A stretch of DNA of 17,073 nt from Candidatus Pacearchaeota archaeon. Lineage in GTDB: Archaea; Nanoarchaeota; Nanoarchaeia; Pacearchaeales; GW2011-AR1. Shown piece after piece: positions 17,073 to 17,073 of the stretch. The translations under genes were made by a program, and so were the position numbers. The notes under the pieces were generated by a model. That model was given only the letters and a program-made list of their open reading frames with translations. It was not told the DNA's origin and did not search any database. How positions within the stretch are numbered: the first letter of the stretch is position 1; every line of letters begins with the position of its first letter. The stretch is from positions 1 through 17,073 of the forward strand of contig NZER01000302.1 of NCBI GenBank assembly GCA_002690445.1, in the 5' to 3' direction.

Positions 17073-17073
17073 T

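Overview
The window reads as part of a tailed-phage genome (free virus or prophage), most likely the virion-protein module of a podovirus-like phage. It is AT-rich, almost completely coding, and has six large same-strand genes with gaps of at most 14 nt or 1-nt overlaps. The standard genetic code fits: TAA and TAG act as stops and no long gene needs a reassigned codon. Five gene starts are visible for the six large genes. Four have a strong purine-rich Shine-Dalgarno site (AGGAG-type) and the giant gene has a weaker AGGGA. This argues for a host that uses SD-led initiation. No capsid, portal, terminase, tRNA, CRISPR array, transposase or integrase is seen.

Layout. Positions 3-1370 hold the 3' part of a tail fibre or spike gene with NVAIG-type repeats and a C-terminal self-cleaving S74 chaperone. 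Positions 1380-5109 hold three unrecognised proteins of 348, 284 and 604 aa. The first has a glycine-zipper segment and the third is long and helical, as expected for internal or ejected virion proteins. Positions 5118-13808 encode one 2,896-aa polypeptide, and 13821-16475 an 884-aa partner. The last 600 bases hold a convergent minus-strand group of two or three very small genes, with a stem-loop that may end transcription between the two groups.

The main result is inside the 2,896-aa protein. Residues about 1995-2055 carry R-T-P-S, then 40 residues later D-F-D-I-D, then Y-W-W-D. This is the arrangement of the catalytic double-psi beta-barrel of the multisubunit RNA polymerase superfamily (beta' R-x-P and N-A-D-F-D-G-D). 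It is closest in style to the single-chain two-barrel enzymes: crAss-like phage virion RNA polymerase, YonO and QDE-1-type polymerases. About 350 residues upstream, a G-G-I-K-P...G-K-T segment is a candidate for the first barrel with its catalytic lysines. Glycine-zipper and hydrophobic segments at the N-terminus suggest that the enzyme is packaged and injected with the other internal proteins.

Inferred working model: the fibre attaches the virion to the cell; the zipper, helical and giant proteins form an ejection apparatus; the giant protein enters the cell carrying a two-barrel RNA polymerase that could transcribe early genes without the host enzyme. The fold assignment rests on motif reading alone and needs profile and structure searches.
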